Part shown: one piece after another, positions 17,461 through 26,294 of the stretch
How the letters are laid out: every line of letters starts with the position of its first letter
Position numbering within the stretch: the stretch's first letter is position 1
Source: Armatimonadota bacterium
Lineage (GTDB): Bacteria > Armatimonadota > Fimbriimonadia > Fimbriimonadales > Fimbriimonadaceae
DNA: 64,000 nt
Direction of reading: 5' to 3'
Assembly: GCA_037138755.1 (NCBI GenBank)
Contig: JBAXHT010000001.1
Location: forward strand, 1,397,805-1,461,804
Notes under the pieces: generated by a model
What the model was told of the DNA's origin: nothing
The model's database searches: none
The model's input: only the letters and a program-made list of their open reading frames with translations
Made by a program: the position numbers and the translations under genes

Positions 17461-19833
17461 CTACGCCGAAGGATCGATCGTCACAGTGCGTGGACCCGCG
17501 ATCATGCCTTTCACATCCGGAATCGACACGGTGATTCCTTCCGGAACGACCAGCGTCGCCTCCCAGGATGAGCCTTTGAGCCGCACATGCGCGTGTAGAA
17601 GGCCTTTGCCTGTAGCGATGTACCCCTCGGCCCACTCCAAGTCGCAAAGGTGCGGTCGGAATTCGATTCGCCCTGGTTCAAGAGGATGGAAGCCGAGAAT
17701 TTTCGTCTGGAAGTGCAAGAGTGGATGCGCCGCCCAGGCGTGGCAATCTGATCGGGAGGGCTCTAACTGCTCCATTGTGCAGACCAACCCGTTGTCAACC
17801 ATGGCTCCCCATTCCTTCCTAATCGAATCTAACATCTGTTGATGCCGACCGAGTTTCGCCAACGCTTCGAACCGGTAGTGCTGGAAGTAAAACGTCGCCT
17901 CTGGCCCCTTGGGCTTCGAGTCGTACCAGCGAGCACCGATTCGCTGTAGCTCCTGATCATTCGAGAGGATCGCTATCGCGTGTGTGTGCTCGCAGAACGA
18001 GGCACCACCCGGCTCGTCGGGAATCAGCCCGTCCGTTGAGACCTGCGCCTTGATTGCCTTCCGTAACTCCTGGATCCACATCAAAATCGGCCGCTGACTC
18101 TGGGCGTATCCGTACAAACTCTCCAACTCACTTGTGGCTTCGAGAGCAAGTAACAACTGCAACGCGAACCCGAGATTGATCTTCTCGTTTCCACCCGGCG
18201 GAATTCCGGCGTCCCACGCCGGAACCCAGTCGAGGAAGTTCCAATCTTCCTGGGCTTTAGGGAGATTCGTCTCAGGGTCGATTAACATTTGATACGAGTT
18301 CAGAACCGCCCGAATCCCCGGCAAATGCGCCCGTACCAACTCCCGATTTCCCCGCCATTCGTGGTGATCCGCGACCATAAGAATCCACCAAAGCGAGAAT
18401 GGCGGGATGTACTGCCGGTTCCGACAAGGATATCGGCTCTGGGTAATTCCGCGCCGAGAACGGGATGCATCGAACATAAGTATCGCCTTCCGATGTGCCC
18501 GGTCATCATCACCAAGCAACGAAGTCATCAGGGCCTCGATTCGGGTGTCCCCCACATACTGCAACTGCTCATAGTACGGCGAATCGCAGAACGTATCGTG
18601 GCAGTCCATTTGCAGAGTGCGCAGGCAGATGTCGGCAATGCGATCCAGCTGAGGATCGGAGCATCGGAACGGGTGCGTCGAAGGTTCCAACGGATACCTT
18701 GTCTCCTCGAATCTCAAGTTTCGCAATACTAGCGGCTCATCCCCCGTCTCAACAAAGATCTCCAAATACCTTCCCGCCAGCCACCACAGCGCTCGATACT
18801 CTTCGTCTTGGCCTGCCGGACGAACCTCATCCCCTTGCCCCAGCGCTTTCGACCAGACCATGCCAAACAGCTTGTTCTCGATCTCGTTCCGATTCCCCTT
18901 CTCGTTTGAGGTCAGCTCGTGATAGAGCGATTCCGCCCAAGTGAGACGAACAGTCGAACCTTTTCCGCCCGAGGTCGCAAGCGACCAGTACGAACACAAG
19001 TACGTCTCGCAATCCACAATCACTCGGCGACGAGTGTTGGCAGGAATCGTGATGGAATAGCCATTCAGCAGGGAAGCCCAGTCGTCATGCTCGGGGGCCA
19101 AATCGGAACTGTTTTTGACCCTCAGTTCGTTCGTCTTAGTATCTGCCGGAGCGTCGATATGCCTCACGACAAAGTGCTTCCAGTCCCGTCGCCAAGGGTT
19201 TGGCAGCATCGATGGGCGCAGAAGTCGGACCGGAAACGTATCTCCTGCGCCTTCAATCGTCGGTTTTTCAGACTTCACCGCCGCAACCCACGATAGTTCC
19301 GCATCACTGCCGATAAATCGGAACCGGTCTCCCGTCGCAAACGTCGCCGTGCGAGGAATCATCTCAATTCCTCGAACCTCCCGCGCTATCCAGGGAGCCT
19401 TGCCCGTCGTCAGCAACGGTGCCAAGGCCTTGTCCTCGGCGATCAACAGAAAACCATGCCGAAACATGAATTGAGCGAACGGCGCATGATTGTTTCCGAG
19501 TGACCAAACAAACGCCTCAATTCTATGCTCGCCCGTCGCCAAGTCAAGCTGATACGACTCATAGAACCAATGATCGGGATCGCCTCGCTCCGACCCACGA
19601 CCCACCAATTCGCCATCCACAAACAACTGGTACCGCTCATCCGCCGTAACGTGAATCTTAGTTGAGACCGCCTCCTTCAGAGAAATATCCAAACGGTAAG
19701 AAACAAAAAACGGCTCGACGTGATGCCCTGGCAATGCTACAAACGAGGCATCCAACTGTCCCCGATCCCATGGCGCAGGCTTTCGATCTATGGGAAATGG
19801 GTCGTAATCGATCAGCACGCGCTGGCAAGACAT
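17461..19833 (-). CDS. GH78-type alpha-L-rhamnosidase-like protein
   Basis: A 790-residue family-78-like glycosidase without a clear signal peptide. It has an N-terminal beta-sandwich (residues about 30-150, with ADERYQLFVDGELVGRG), a second beta region, and an (alpha/alpha)6 catalytic domain with the diagnostic segment CDSPYYEQLQYVGDTRIEAL near residue 430. A C-terminal beta-sandwich ends in GMIAGPRTVTI. It would release rhamnose or a related sugar from plant polysaccharides or glycosides. The ATG at 19833 is chosen because the longer frame would enter the divergent tRNA gene and because TACACT lies 7 nt before it. Confidence 0.88.
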   Translation of the reverse strand: MSCQRVLIDYDPFPIDRKPAPWDRGQLDASFVALPGHHVEPFFVSYRLDISLKEAVSTKIHVTADERYQLFVDGELVGRGSERGDPDHWFYESYQLDLATGEHRIEAFVWSLGNNHAPFAQFMFRHGFLLIAEDKALAPLLTTGKAPWIAREVRGIEMIPRTATFATGDRFRFIGSDAELSWVAAVKSEKPTIEGAGDTFPVRLLRPSMLPNPWRRDWKHFVVRHIDAPADTKTNELRVKNSSDLAPEHDDWASLLNGYSITIPANTRRRVIVDCETYLCSYWSLATSGGKGSTVRLTWAESLYHELTSNEKGNRNEIENKLFGMVWSKALGQGDEVRPAGQDEEYRALWWLAGRYLEIFVETGDEPLVLRNLRFEETRYPLEPSTHPFRCSDPQLDRIADICLRTLQMDCHDTFCDSPYYEQLQYVGDTRIEALMTSLLGDDDRAHRKAILMFDASRSRRGITQSRYPCRNRQYIPPFSLWWILMVADHHEWRGNRELVRAHLPGIRAVLNSYQMLIDPETNLPKAQEDWNFLDWVPAWDAGIPPGGNEKINLGFALQLLLALEATSELESLYGYAQSQRPILMWIQELRKAIKAQVSTDGLIPDEPGGASFCEHTHAIAILSNDQELQRIGARWYDSKPKGPEATFYFQHYRFEALAKLGRHQQMLDSIRKEWGAMVDNGLVCTMEQLEPSRSDCHAWAAHPLLHFQTKILGFHPLEPGRIEFRPHLCDLEWAEGYIATGKGLLHAHVRLKGSSWEATLVVPEGITVSIPDVKGMIAGPRTVTIDPSA

Positions 19834-19840
19834 AGCCGAT

Positions 19841-19846
19841 AGTGTA
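19841..19846 (-). promoter_or_regulatory. -10 box TACACT, leaderless start
   Basis: On the minus strand TACACT lies 7 nt before the ATG at 19833, with no Shine-Dalgarno between. Confidence 0.5.
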
Positions 19847-19861
19847 CGCGCAGAGCTATGG

Positions 19862-19867
19862 TATAAT
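19862..19867 (+). promoter_or_regulatory. -10 box TATAAT of tRNA-Tyr
   Basis: A consensus TATAAT 16 nt upstream of the mature tRNA 5' end. Confidence 0.7.
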
Positions 19868-19883
19868 CTTCTCTTGTCCGTGT

Positions 19884-19969
19884 GGTGAGTTGCCCGAGTG
19901 GACAATGGGAACAGACTGTAAATCTGTCAGCGAGAGCTTACGTTGGTTCGAATCCATCACTCACCACCA
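19884..19969 (+). tRNA. tRNA-Tyr (GTA anticodon)
   Basis: A class II tRNA of 86 nt with encoded CCA. The acceptor is GGTGAGT with ACTCACC, the anticodon loop CTGTAAA gives anticodon GTA, there is a long variable arm, and the T-loop is TTCGAAT. A T-rich run follows directly (19970-19981) and can terminate transcription. Confidence 0.97.
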
Positions 19970-20002
19970 TTTATTTTTTTGATTCCTCGCTAAATCGGTG
20001 TG

Positions 20003-20008
20003 TAAAAT
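20003..20008 (+). promoter_or_regulatory. -10 box TAAAAT, leaderless start
   Basis: TAAAAT is 6 nt before the ATG at 20015 and no Shine-Dalgarno is present. It drives the arabinofuranosidase gene independently of the tRNA. Confidence 0.55.
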
Positions 20009-20014
20009 GCACGC

Positions 20015-21922
20015 ATGGTTATAGCCGCCGTGGCATATTTATCACTTGCCATGCAAGATGCCACTTCCATCAGCGTTGCGATTGACACCACAAAGACCCG
20101 CGATGCGATCAACCCCTACATCTATGGTCAGTTTATCGAGCACCTAGGTCGCTGCATCTATGGCGGAATCTGGGCCGAGATGCTCGAAGATCGAAAGTTC
20201 TTCCACCCAATCAAAACCATCTATGCTCCGTATGTGTCTATGAAAGACACCGACTTCCCCGGAATTGGCGCATCGCCTTGGGAAATTAATAGCGGTAAAG
20301 TCGAAATGTCTAAGCAGGACGTCTTTGTCGGTCGTCACACTCCCGTCCTTGCCGACGGAACCCAGATCAGCCAGCACCGCCTCGGCACCCTCGCTGGAAA
20401 AGAATATGTTGGCTATATCTGGCTTAAGCCCCTCGCTGGAACCCCCAAAGTTTCCGTCTCGTTCGGCGCCGAAACGGCAGTATTGAGCCCGAAACCCGGT
20501 GACTACACAAGGTTCCCCTACAAGTTCAAAGCCGACAAAACAAGCGACGAGATGACCCTCTCTGTCGCAGTTCAAGGCGGGTCCGTCGCCCTCGGAACTC
20601 TCTCGCTCATGCCTGCGGATAACGTTCGCGGCATGCGTCGCGAGACCCTGGTGCAACTCAAAAAACTCGGCGGAACCATCTACCGCTGGCCAGGCGGAAA
20701 CTTCGTCAGTGGCTACGACTGGCGCGACGGAATCGGCGACCGTGATCGCCGTCCACCCCGGGGCAACCCCGCGTGGGGAGGGGTCGAGCATAACGACTTC
20801 GGAACCGACGAGTTCATCGACTTCTGTAAAGAGATCGGCACCGACCCGCTCATCGCCGTCAATACCGGTTTTGGCGACGCCTACACCGCTGCCCAATGGG
20901 TCGAGTACTGCAACGGCTCCGCCAAAACAATCGGTGGATCATGGCGAGTCAAGAACGGCTACCGCAAACCATACGATATCAAAATCTGGTGCGTTGGCAA
21001 CGAAATGTGGGGTGACTTCCAACTTGGATACATGAAGCTGGACCACTACACTCGCAAGCACAATTGGGTGTCCGAGGCAATGCTCAAAGCCGACCCCTCG
21101 CTCACCCTCATCGGTAGTGGCGACCTTGGGGACCCCGAAGTCACCGGCCTCGACGGCAAAGTTGCCAACCGAAGCTGGTCCAAAGGCATGCTCGAAAAAT
21201 GCTCCGAGCACATGGACCTCATCTCCGAGCACTTCTACGACGGCCGCCTTCCCTGGAACAAGAATCAGCGATTCCCGATTAACGAAGCCGTCAGACAGAT
21301 GGCGAACAACATTCGCAAAAAGGCTGATGGGCATCGCAAGATGCAGAAGGGCATGAAGCAGCTCAACGGCAAAACCATTCCCATCGCAATGGACGAATGG
21401 AACTACTGGCACCGCGACTACACGTACGGCGAACTTGGCTGTGAATACGACCTCGCGGACGCCCTCGGGATCGCCGCCGGGCTCCATGAGTTCTTCCGAC
21501 AGACCGACATCATCCACATCGCAACTTACGCTCAAACCGTAAACGTGATCGGAGCAATTAAAACGAACCGAACGGCTGCTGAAATGGAGAGCACGGGTCT
21601 TGTCCTCCAGGTCTATCGCCAACACTATGGTTCCATTCCGGTTCAAATCAAAGGCAACTTTGCCGAACTCGACATCGAAGCTGCCCTCTCGGCGGACAAA
21701 AAGACCCTCACCGTAGGCGTCGTCAATCCGACGAGCAAAGCAGTCACTCTGGACATCAACTATCCAGGTGCCAAGCTAGACCAAGCCAAGGCGTACGTCG
21801 TAACCGGCGAAGCCGAGACCGACAAAAACGCCCCTGGTCGAGCCCGCAAAGTTGACATCATTCAGCTAAAAGGCACAACCATTCCACGCCTTGGCTGCGG
21901 AGTTATCTCTATCCCGCTGTAG
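20015..21922 (+). CDS. GH51 alpha-L-arabinofuranosidase, exported
   Basis: A 635-residue arabinofuranosidase that removes arabinose side chains from arabinan or arabinoxylan. A short signal peptide (VIAAVAYLSLA) precedes it. The (beta/alpha)8 domain has GGTIYRWPGGNFVSGYDW, the acid/base Glu330 in WCVGNEMWG and the nucleophile Glu461 in AMDEWNYW. YGQFIEHLGRCIYGGIW near the N-terminus is characteristic of GH51. A C-terminal beta-sandwich ends the protein. It is followed after 36 nt by a GH5 enzyme, forming a small plant-wall degradation unit. Confidence 0.95.
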   Translation: MVIAAVAYLSLAMQDATSISVAIDTTKTRDAINPYIYGQFIEHLGRCIYGGIWAEMLEDRKFFHPIKTIYAPYVSMKDTDFPGIGASPWEINSGKVEMSKQDVFVGRHTPVLADGTQISQHRLGTLAGKEYVGYIWLKPLAGTPKVSVSFGAETAVLSPKPGDYTRFPYKFKADKTSDEMTLSVAVQGGSVALGTLSLMPADNVRGMRRETLVQLKKLGGTIYRWPGGNFVSGYDWRDGIGDRDRRPPRGNPAWGGVEHNDFGTDEFIDFCKEIGTDPLIAVNTGFGDAYTAAQWVEYCNGSAKTIGGSWRVKNGYRKPYDIKIWCVGNEMWGDFQLGYMKLDHYTRKHNWVSEAMLKADPSLTLIGSGDLGDPEVTGLDGKVANRSWSKGMLEKCSEHMDLISEHFYDGRLPWNKNQRFPINEAVRQMANNIRKKADGHRKMQKGMKQLNGKTIPIAMDEWNYWHRDYTYGELGCEYDLADALGIAAGLHEFFRQTDIIHIATYAQTVNVIGAIKTNRTAAEMESTGLVLQVYRQHYGSIPVQIKGNFAELDIEAALSADKKTLTVGVVNPTSKAVTLDINYPGAKLDQAKAYVVTGEAETDKNAPGRARKVDIIQLKGTTIPRLGCGVISIPL

Positions 21923-21958
21923 ATGCGGGATTAGGGGATATGATTTAACGGTAACGCC

Positions 21959-22900
21959 ATGCTCACTGCCCTGATCGCAACAATGATGTTAAAAGACGCA
22001 CGACCCGTCGATACCTACGGTCTCCTCCAAGCCAAAGGAAACCGGATCGTCGCCAAAGACGGCAAGCCGGTCGCCCTCCAAGGCATGAGCCTTTTCTGGA
22101 GTCAATGGATCGGCAAATACTACACCGCTGGCACCGTCAAGTGGCTCAAAGATGACTGGAAGTGCAGCATCGTCCGCGCCGCCATCGCCGCCGACCAAGG
22201 TGGATACCTCAAGCAACCCCAAGTCGAACTCGCCAAAGCCGAAGCGGTTATCGATGCCGCCGTCAAAGAAGGCATCTACGTCATTGTCGATTGGCACGAC
22301 CACAAGGCCGAAGCCCATACCGCCCAGTCCGTCGAGTTCTTCAGCAAAATCTCCAAGAAGTACGGCAAGCACATGAACGTGATCTACGAGATCTACAACG
22401 AGCCGCTCAAGGTCAGTTGGAAAGACACGATCAAGCCCTACGCCGAAACCGTCATCGCCGCCATCCGGAAAAACGACCCCGATAACCTTATCGTCGTCGG
22501 AACTCCAAACTGGTCCCAGGACGTCGAGGACGTGATACCGAACCCAATCAAAGACCGAAACGTCGCCTACACCCTCCACTTCTATGCACGGGGCCACAAG
22601 CAGTACCTCCGTGACAAAGCCCAAAAGGCGCTCAACGCCGGGATCCCGCTCGTAATCACCGAATGGGGAACTGTCAACTACGACGGCGACGGAGCTGTGG
22701 ACGACGCCTCGACAAAGGAGTGGCTCGCCTTCGCCAAAAAGAACTCCCTAACGATGTGCAACTGGTCCGTCGCCGACAAAGTCGAAGGCGCCGCCGTCCT
22801 GAAGCCTGGGGCGAGCCCCACAGGTAACTGGCCAGCATCCCAACTGACAGACTCAGGCAAGTACGTTCGTGAGCTGATTCGCGGTTGGAAGGCCAGATAG
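21959..22900 (+). CDS. GH5 endoglucanase (cellulase), probably exported
   Basis: A 313-residue family-5 (clan A) glycanase. LQGMSLFWSQW opens the barrel, VIVDWHDH follows strand 3, the acid/base is Glu148 in YEIYNEPL and the nucleophile is Glu235 in VITEWGTVNYDG. This pattern matches the subfamily of secreted bacterial cellulases such as Bacillus EglS/CelA. The N-terminal 10 residues are hydrophobic but too short for a clear signal peptide; a start further upstream was not found. TATGAT 15 nt before the ATG could add a promoter, so it may be expressed alone as well as with the GH51 gene. Confidence 0.92.
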   Translation: MLTALIATMMLKDARPVDTYGLLQAKGNRIVAKDGKPVALQGMSLFWSQWIGKYYTAGTVKWLKDDWKCSIVRAAIAADQGGYLKQPQVELAKAEAVIDAAVKEGIYVIVDWHDHKAEAHTAQSVEFFSKISKKYGKHMNVIYEIYNEPLKVSWKDTIKPYAETVIAAIRKNDPDNLIVVGTPNWSQDVEDVIPNPIKDRNVAYTLHFYARGHKQYLRDKAQKALNAGIPLVITEWGTVNYDGDGAVDDASTKEWLAFAKKNSLTMCNWSVADKVEGAAVLKPGASPTGNWPASQLTDSGKYVRELIRGWKAR

Positions 22901-23069
22901 CAAAGTAGCAAACGTGGAATGACGATGATCCGAGACTTGTCTTGAATAAGCTGAACTCCGTTAGTGAGAAATTCTACTACCTGAGGGTACGATCCGCTTG
23001 TGTTCGTTTTTCCTGGTATCTTCGGCAATAAACGCTGTGGAGCTATATGAAGAACTCACAAGATGTTAG

Positions 23070-24458
23070 ATGAAGAATAAATCTGAACTGAAACACGTCA
23101 AAGATCTTTTAGAGCTCAAGGCAAACGACCTTCTGAAAGCTAACCCCGAGTATCAGAGAGGGTTAGTGTGGAGCAAAGATCAGAAGCGAAAGTTAATCGA
23201 TTCGATTCTGCGCGGATACCCTATCCCGCTGATTTACTTGCATGTAGTCAAAAAGGAAGTTGGCGGAATCTCCAACACAATGCTATACGTGATCGATGGT
23301 CAACAACGAATAAACGCGATCCACGAATACTCCGAGGGAGCATTCAACCTATATGACCCAATCGGAGATGAACGTCAAGCTCGATTTCCCTACTTCATAA
23401 AAAATGAACCTTGCCCTTGGGCGGGCAAGTACTTCCACGAACTTTCAGAGGATCTCCAGAACCAGTTTAAAGATCAGCAGCTACCGGTTGTCACAATAAC
23501 TTCGGACGGGGACCACGAGCCGCGAGACTTGTTCATACGGTTGCAAGCAGGTACACCCTTGAGTAATCAGGACAAGAGGGACGCTTGGCCAGGAAACTTT
23601 AACGAGTTCATTCTGAAAATAGCTGGAAAGCCAGAAGTGCCTAAGTATCCAGGCCATGACTTCTTCCACAGGTGCATGGGAGTAAAACAAGGAGCGAACC
23701 GCTCGAAGTTTAGGCAATTTTGTGCGCAGTGGGCGTTGCTCTACTTCAGCCGACGAAGTGGCACGCCTTTAGGCGCGATCGATACGAATGCCGAAGGTCT
23801 CGATAACTTTTACTACCAAAACATCGACTTTGATCTCCAAAGTGTGGATGCAAAGCGATTCGAGTCAATTTTATCGAAGCTAGCGGATCTCCTCGGAGAC
23901 GGTAAGCGAAGAGCTTTGAAGAGCAGCGAGGCTATGCACTTGATACTCATAGTAGACTCGTTGCTCGATGAGTACACCCGTGGTTGGGAAGCTGACTTCG
24001 CAGCTGCTTTTGATGGATTCATGGCTTCGTACATCAGTGCAAAGAGCGATCGCTATTCGAGTAACGCCGGTCCATATTGGGTGATATACGGTCAAGGCAC
24101 GCGTACTAATGCTGATCGTGGAGATACGATAATGAGGAGACACGAGTTTTTCGTCCAGGAGATGCGTAAGCGGATGCCTAACCTAAAGGCAAAGGATGAA
24201 AACAGACTCTTCGGTGCAATTGAAAGAGAGATCATCTACTACCGAGAGGGGAAGAAGTGCCAAGTTTGTGCTGCGGAAGTGAAGTGGGACGAAATGGAGA
24301 TTCATCATGTTACACCCCACTTTGAAGGTGGGAAAACAAGCCTCGAAAACGGCGCGCTTGTTCATGGACATTGTCATCCCAAAGGCGAAGCTGCGACGAA
24401 GTTTAAGCTCGACTTGGAACGTCGAAAATCGACAAGTTCAGGGGAGTCCACGGCCTGA
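23070..24458 (+). CDS. DUF262 (GmrSD/ParB-like) protein with C-terminal HNH nuclease
   Basis: A 462-residue protein. The N-terminal DUF262 domain (about 1-200) has NPEYQRGLVW and VIDGQQRINAI, the ParB/Srx-type nucleotide-binding signature of GmrS-like subunits. A helical middle follows. The C-terminus is an HNH domain: CQVC, then EIHHVTPHFEGGKTSLENGALVHGHCH. This architecture is found in type IV restriction (GmrSD) and in single-gene anti-phage nucleases. Codon use is more AT-leaning than in the flanking glycosidase genes, and a long non-coding gap stands on each side, so transfer is likely. Function as a defence nuclease is inferred from the family, with no partner gene seen. Confidence 0.9.
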   Translation: MKNKSELKHVKDLLELKANDLLKANPEYQRGLVWSKDQKRKLIDSILRGYPIPLIYLHVVKKEVGGISNTMLYVIDGQQRINAIHEYSEGAFNLYDPIGDERQARFPYFIKNEPCPWAGKYFHELSEDLQNQFKDQQLPVVTITSDGDHEPRDLFIRLQAGTPLSNQDKRDAWPGNFNEFILKIAGKPEVPKYPGHDFFHRCMGVKQGANRSKFRQFCAQWALLYFSRRSGTPLGAIDTNAEGLDNFYYQNIDFDLQSVDAKRFESILSKLADLLGDGKRRALKSSEAMHLILIVDSLLDEYTRGWEADFAAAFDGFMASYISAKSDRYSSNAGPYWVIYGQGTRTNADRGDTIMRRHEFFVQEMRKRMPNLKAKDENRLFGAIEREIIYYREGKKCQVCAAEVKWDEMEIHHVTPHFEGGKTSLENGALVHGHCHPKGEAATKFKLDLERRKSTSSGESTA

Positions 24459-24642
24459 GACCCCCTGGGTTAGCTTGCAATAGTCGGCTCAGGCTACGAA
24501 TTCAGAGACTAATCGGCTCGCCCAAAAAATCGACTAAAATCCACTAGCAAATGCTAGCGCCGCCTTGTTTTTAGTGCCCAGATTTCCCTTTTCCAGAAGG
24601 GATCACTCTTCCACAACTGCACACCTAAACCGAGTCACCAAC

Positions 24643-25536
24643 ATGATCGCCCTTACAATAGTTTCCCTCGTCTTCTCATCCCCCGTTCCGAACTTCGCGA
24701 CCCAAACACAAGCTCAGCCTCTGGCCGAAGTAGGAATCAGCGAGCCCGGTGCCTCGCCAGAAAGCATTACCTCCACCAAGGACGGGACCGTCTATTTCGG
24801 CAGCACCGCCAAGGGTACGATCTACCGCGCCTTGCCCAAGCAGGCCCAAGCCGAGCCGTGGATCAAGGCGACCGAAGTGGGACTCACAAACGTCCTCGGC
24901 GTCCTCGCCGACGAGAAGTCAAAGACCCTCTGGGTCTGCTCCAACGTGTCGTCCGGCAGAAACGCGGCCGCGGGCGGACAGACCGCCCTCCGATCCTTCG
25001 ATCTCAAATCCGGAGCCACGAAAGGAACCTACCCAACCCCCGGAGGCGGCTTATTCAACGATATCGCCGTCGCAAAGGACGGAACCGTCTATGTCAGCGA
25101 TATGAGTGATTCGCGAATCCTTCGCCTCAAGCCAAAGGCAACCGCGCTGGATGTATGGGTCAGCGACCCTCAACTTCGCGGCATCGACGGACTCACATTC
25201 CTCGCCGACGGAGCCCTGTATTTCAACAACTACTTCAACGGAAAGTTCTCCCGAGTCCGAGTGCAGCGCGACGGAACCGCCGGACCAATCGTCGATCTTG
25301 AGACGTCAGTCAAGTTCACCCGCCCCGACGGCCTCCGCACATCAGGAGCCAAGACGATGCTCCAAATCGAGGGCTCGGGCCGGCTTACCGAGATCACAAT
25401 CGACGGCGACAAAGCCATTGCCAAGGTCCTCGGCGAAGGCTTCAACCAAGCCAGCGCCCTCACCCAACACGGCAAAGAAATCCTCGTCTTGATCGAGCGG
25501 ACCAAGGCGGTCCGGGTCGCATATCCCAAGTCTTGA
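24643..25536 (+). CDS. Exported SMP-30/gluconolactonase-like beta-propeller
   Basis: A 297-residue protein with a signal peptide (MIALTIVSLVFSSPVPNFA) and repeating propeller blades such as ITSTKDGTVYFGST, DIAVAKDGTVYVSDMSDSRILR and LTFLADGALYFNNY. It resembles SMP-30 or strictosidine-synthase-like six-bladed propellers that act as lactonases or binding proteins. Catalytic metal ligands cannot be fixed by eye. An upstream in-frame start at 24565 would place 26 non-signal residues first, so ATG 24643 is preferred. Confidence 0.78.
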   Translation: MIALTIVSLVFSSPVPNFATQTQAQPLAEVGISEPGASPESITSTKDGTVYFGSTAKGTIYRALPKQAQAEPWIKATEVGLTNVLGVLADEKSKTLWVCSNVSSGRNAAAGGQTALRSFDLKSGATKGTYPTPGGGLFNDIAVAKDGTVYVSDMSDSRILRLKPKATALDVWVSDPQLRGIDGLTFLADGALYFNNYFNGKFSRVRVQRDGTAGPIVDLETSVKFTRPDGLRTSGAKTMLQIEGSGRLTEITIDGDKAIAKVLGEGFNQASALTQHGKEILVLIERTKAVRVAYPKS

Positions 25537-25571
25537 GATTCCCACCGAACAATCTCCCGCCCGGCTCGTCC

Positions 25572-25577
25572 TACTAT
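25572..25577 (+). promoter_or_regulatory. -10 box TACTAT before the tRNA-like RNA
   Basis: TACTAT lies 8 nt upstream of the predicted mature 5' end at 25586, which fits transcription starting within a few bases of the RNA. Confidence 0.45.
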
Positions 25578-25585
25578 GCCTAAGT

Positions 25586-25843
25586 GGGCCAGTGGCCGAA
25601 ACGGACAGGCGACGCAAAACTTTGGTGCGCGTTCGAAAGAGCTTGGGGCTGGAGGAGTAGGGTCCGTGGCCGCGTTGCGGCGTTCCCCGAAACGGAAGGC
25701 GGATGACCGGTTTCAGAAGCACCGAAAGGCACCGTATGGGCCGAGGGCGGGGAAGTTCCGGTCAGTGAAATCCTGTAGGGAAGCGAGTTTTCCGAAGAGT
25801 CATCGGCCAAGCCATGCGGGTTCAAGTCCCGTCTGGTCCACCA
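25586..25843 (+). ncRNA. Unidentified structured RNA with tRNA-like ends and CCA
   Basis: No protein gene fits here. The two ends form a tRNA-like domain: acceptor GGGCCAG (25586-25592) with CTGGTCC (25833-25839), unpaired A and CCA (25840-25843), and a perfect T-arm (25816-25832, loop TTCAAGT). The 5' part has a D-arm-like GCC...GGC with a GG-containing loop. Acceptor pair 3-70 is G-U, the alanine identity element used by tmRNA and tRNA-Ala. In place of an anticodon arm, 25613-25621 can pair with 25786-25794, enclosing about 160 nt with possible crossing helices (25683-25689 with 25748-25754; 25704-25710 with 25758-25764). This is tmRNA-like topology, but no reading frame ends in an ssrA-like tag. 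An intron-bearing tRNA is the other possibility, though group I core motifs were not found. Confidence 0.7.
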
Positions 25844-25873
25844 AGATTTTCCGGGCGAACGCGGCTATTTCGC

Positions 25874-26236
25874 TCAGAACTCGATGGTGATTGTTGCACC
25901 TTCTTGCTCTAACCCTGAGACTTCGAATCTCCTCAGTATCAGTTCACTCAAGTGGAAGTCATCGCAGGTAAACACGCAGGCCACTGGGTGCTTTGAGTTT
26001 CGAGACTGTCTAAACAGTGTGTCCAGAACTGGCTTCGCAAGATTGTCCAGATCTCCCCTTCTTCGTGGTGTCAGTCGAAATTCGACAACAACTCGCGAAG
26101 GACGAACGGTGGCGCCGTATGGTTCAGAGACGACCTCTCGTGCACGTGTGGCGATCGCTTGCCGCCAGGCGCTTTCATGAGGTTCATTAGCCCAAGGGCT
26201 AGGACGTCCACTCACGTCAAAAATGATCGGCGCCAT
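25874..26236 (-). CDS. RusA-like Holliday-junction resolvase
   Basis: A 120-residue protein of the RusA family, Mg-dependent nucleases that resolve Holliday junctions and are often of prophage origin. The conserved RRRGDLDNLAKPVLDTLF supplies the catalytic acidic residues (Asp in GDLDN and the later Asp), and the C-terminus ends in strands around LSELILRRFEV. The stop lies 30 nt from the 3' end of the CCA-terminated RNA, with which it is convergent. CATAAT 8 nt before the ATG suggests a leaderless transcript. No other phage genes are in the window. Confidence 0.82.
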   Translation of the reverse strand: MAPIIFDVSGRPSPWANEPHESAWRQAIATRAREVVSEPYGATVRPSRVVVEFRLTPRRRGDLDNLAKPVLDTLFRQSRNSKHPVACVFTCDDFHLSELILRRFEVSGLEQEGATITIEF

Positions 26237-26244
26237 TGGCTTCT

Positions 26245-26250
26245 ATTATG
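26245..26250 (-). promoter_or_regulatory. -10 box CATAAT, leaderless start
   Basis: On the minus strand CATAAT is 8 nt before the ATG at 26236, with no Shine-Dalgarno. Confidence 0.45.
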
Positions 26251-26294
26251 CGCGCACGAGATCGACGCCGCCTCTGGTAAAACTTCCCAAACCC

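Noticed and set aside
25586-25843. Calling the CCA-ended RNA a standard tmRNA
   Set aside because: The ends, G3-U70 pair and a P2-like helix fit, but the length is short, the usual 5' TTCGAC D-loop is missing, and none of the four in-frame stops is preceded by a tag ending like ALAA or AVAA.
25586-25843. Group I intron in a tRNA
   Set aside because: No GACTA / TAGTC-type P7 core or S/R element was seen, and the 5' exon offers no anticodon loop with U33. Not excluded, but not supported.
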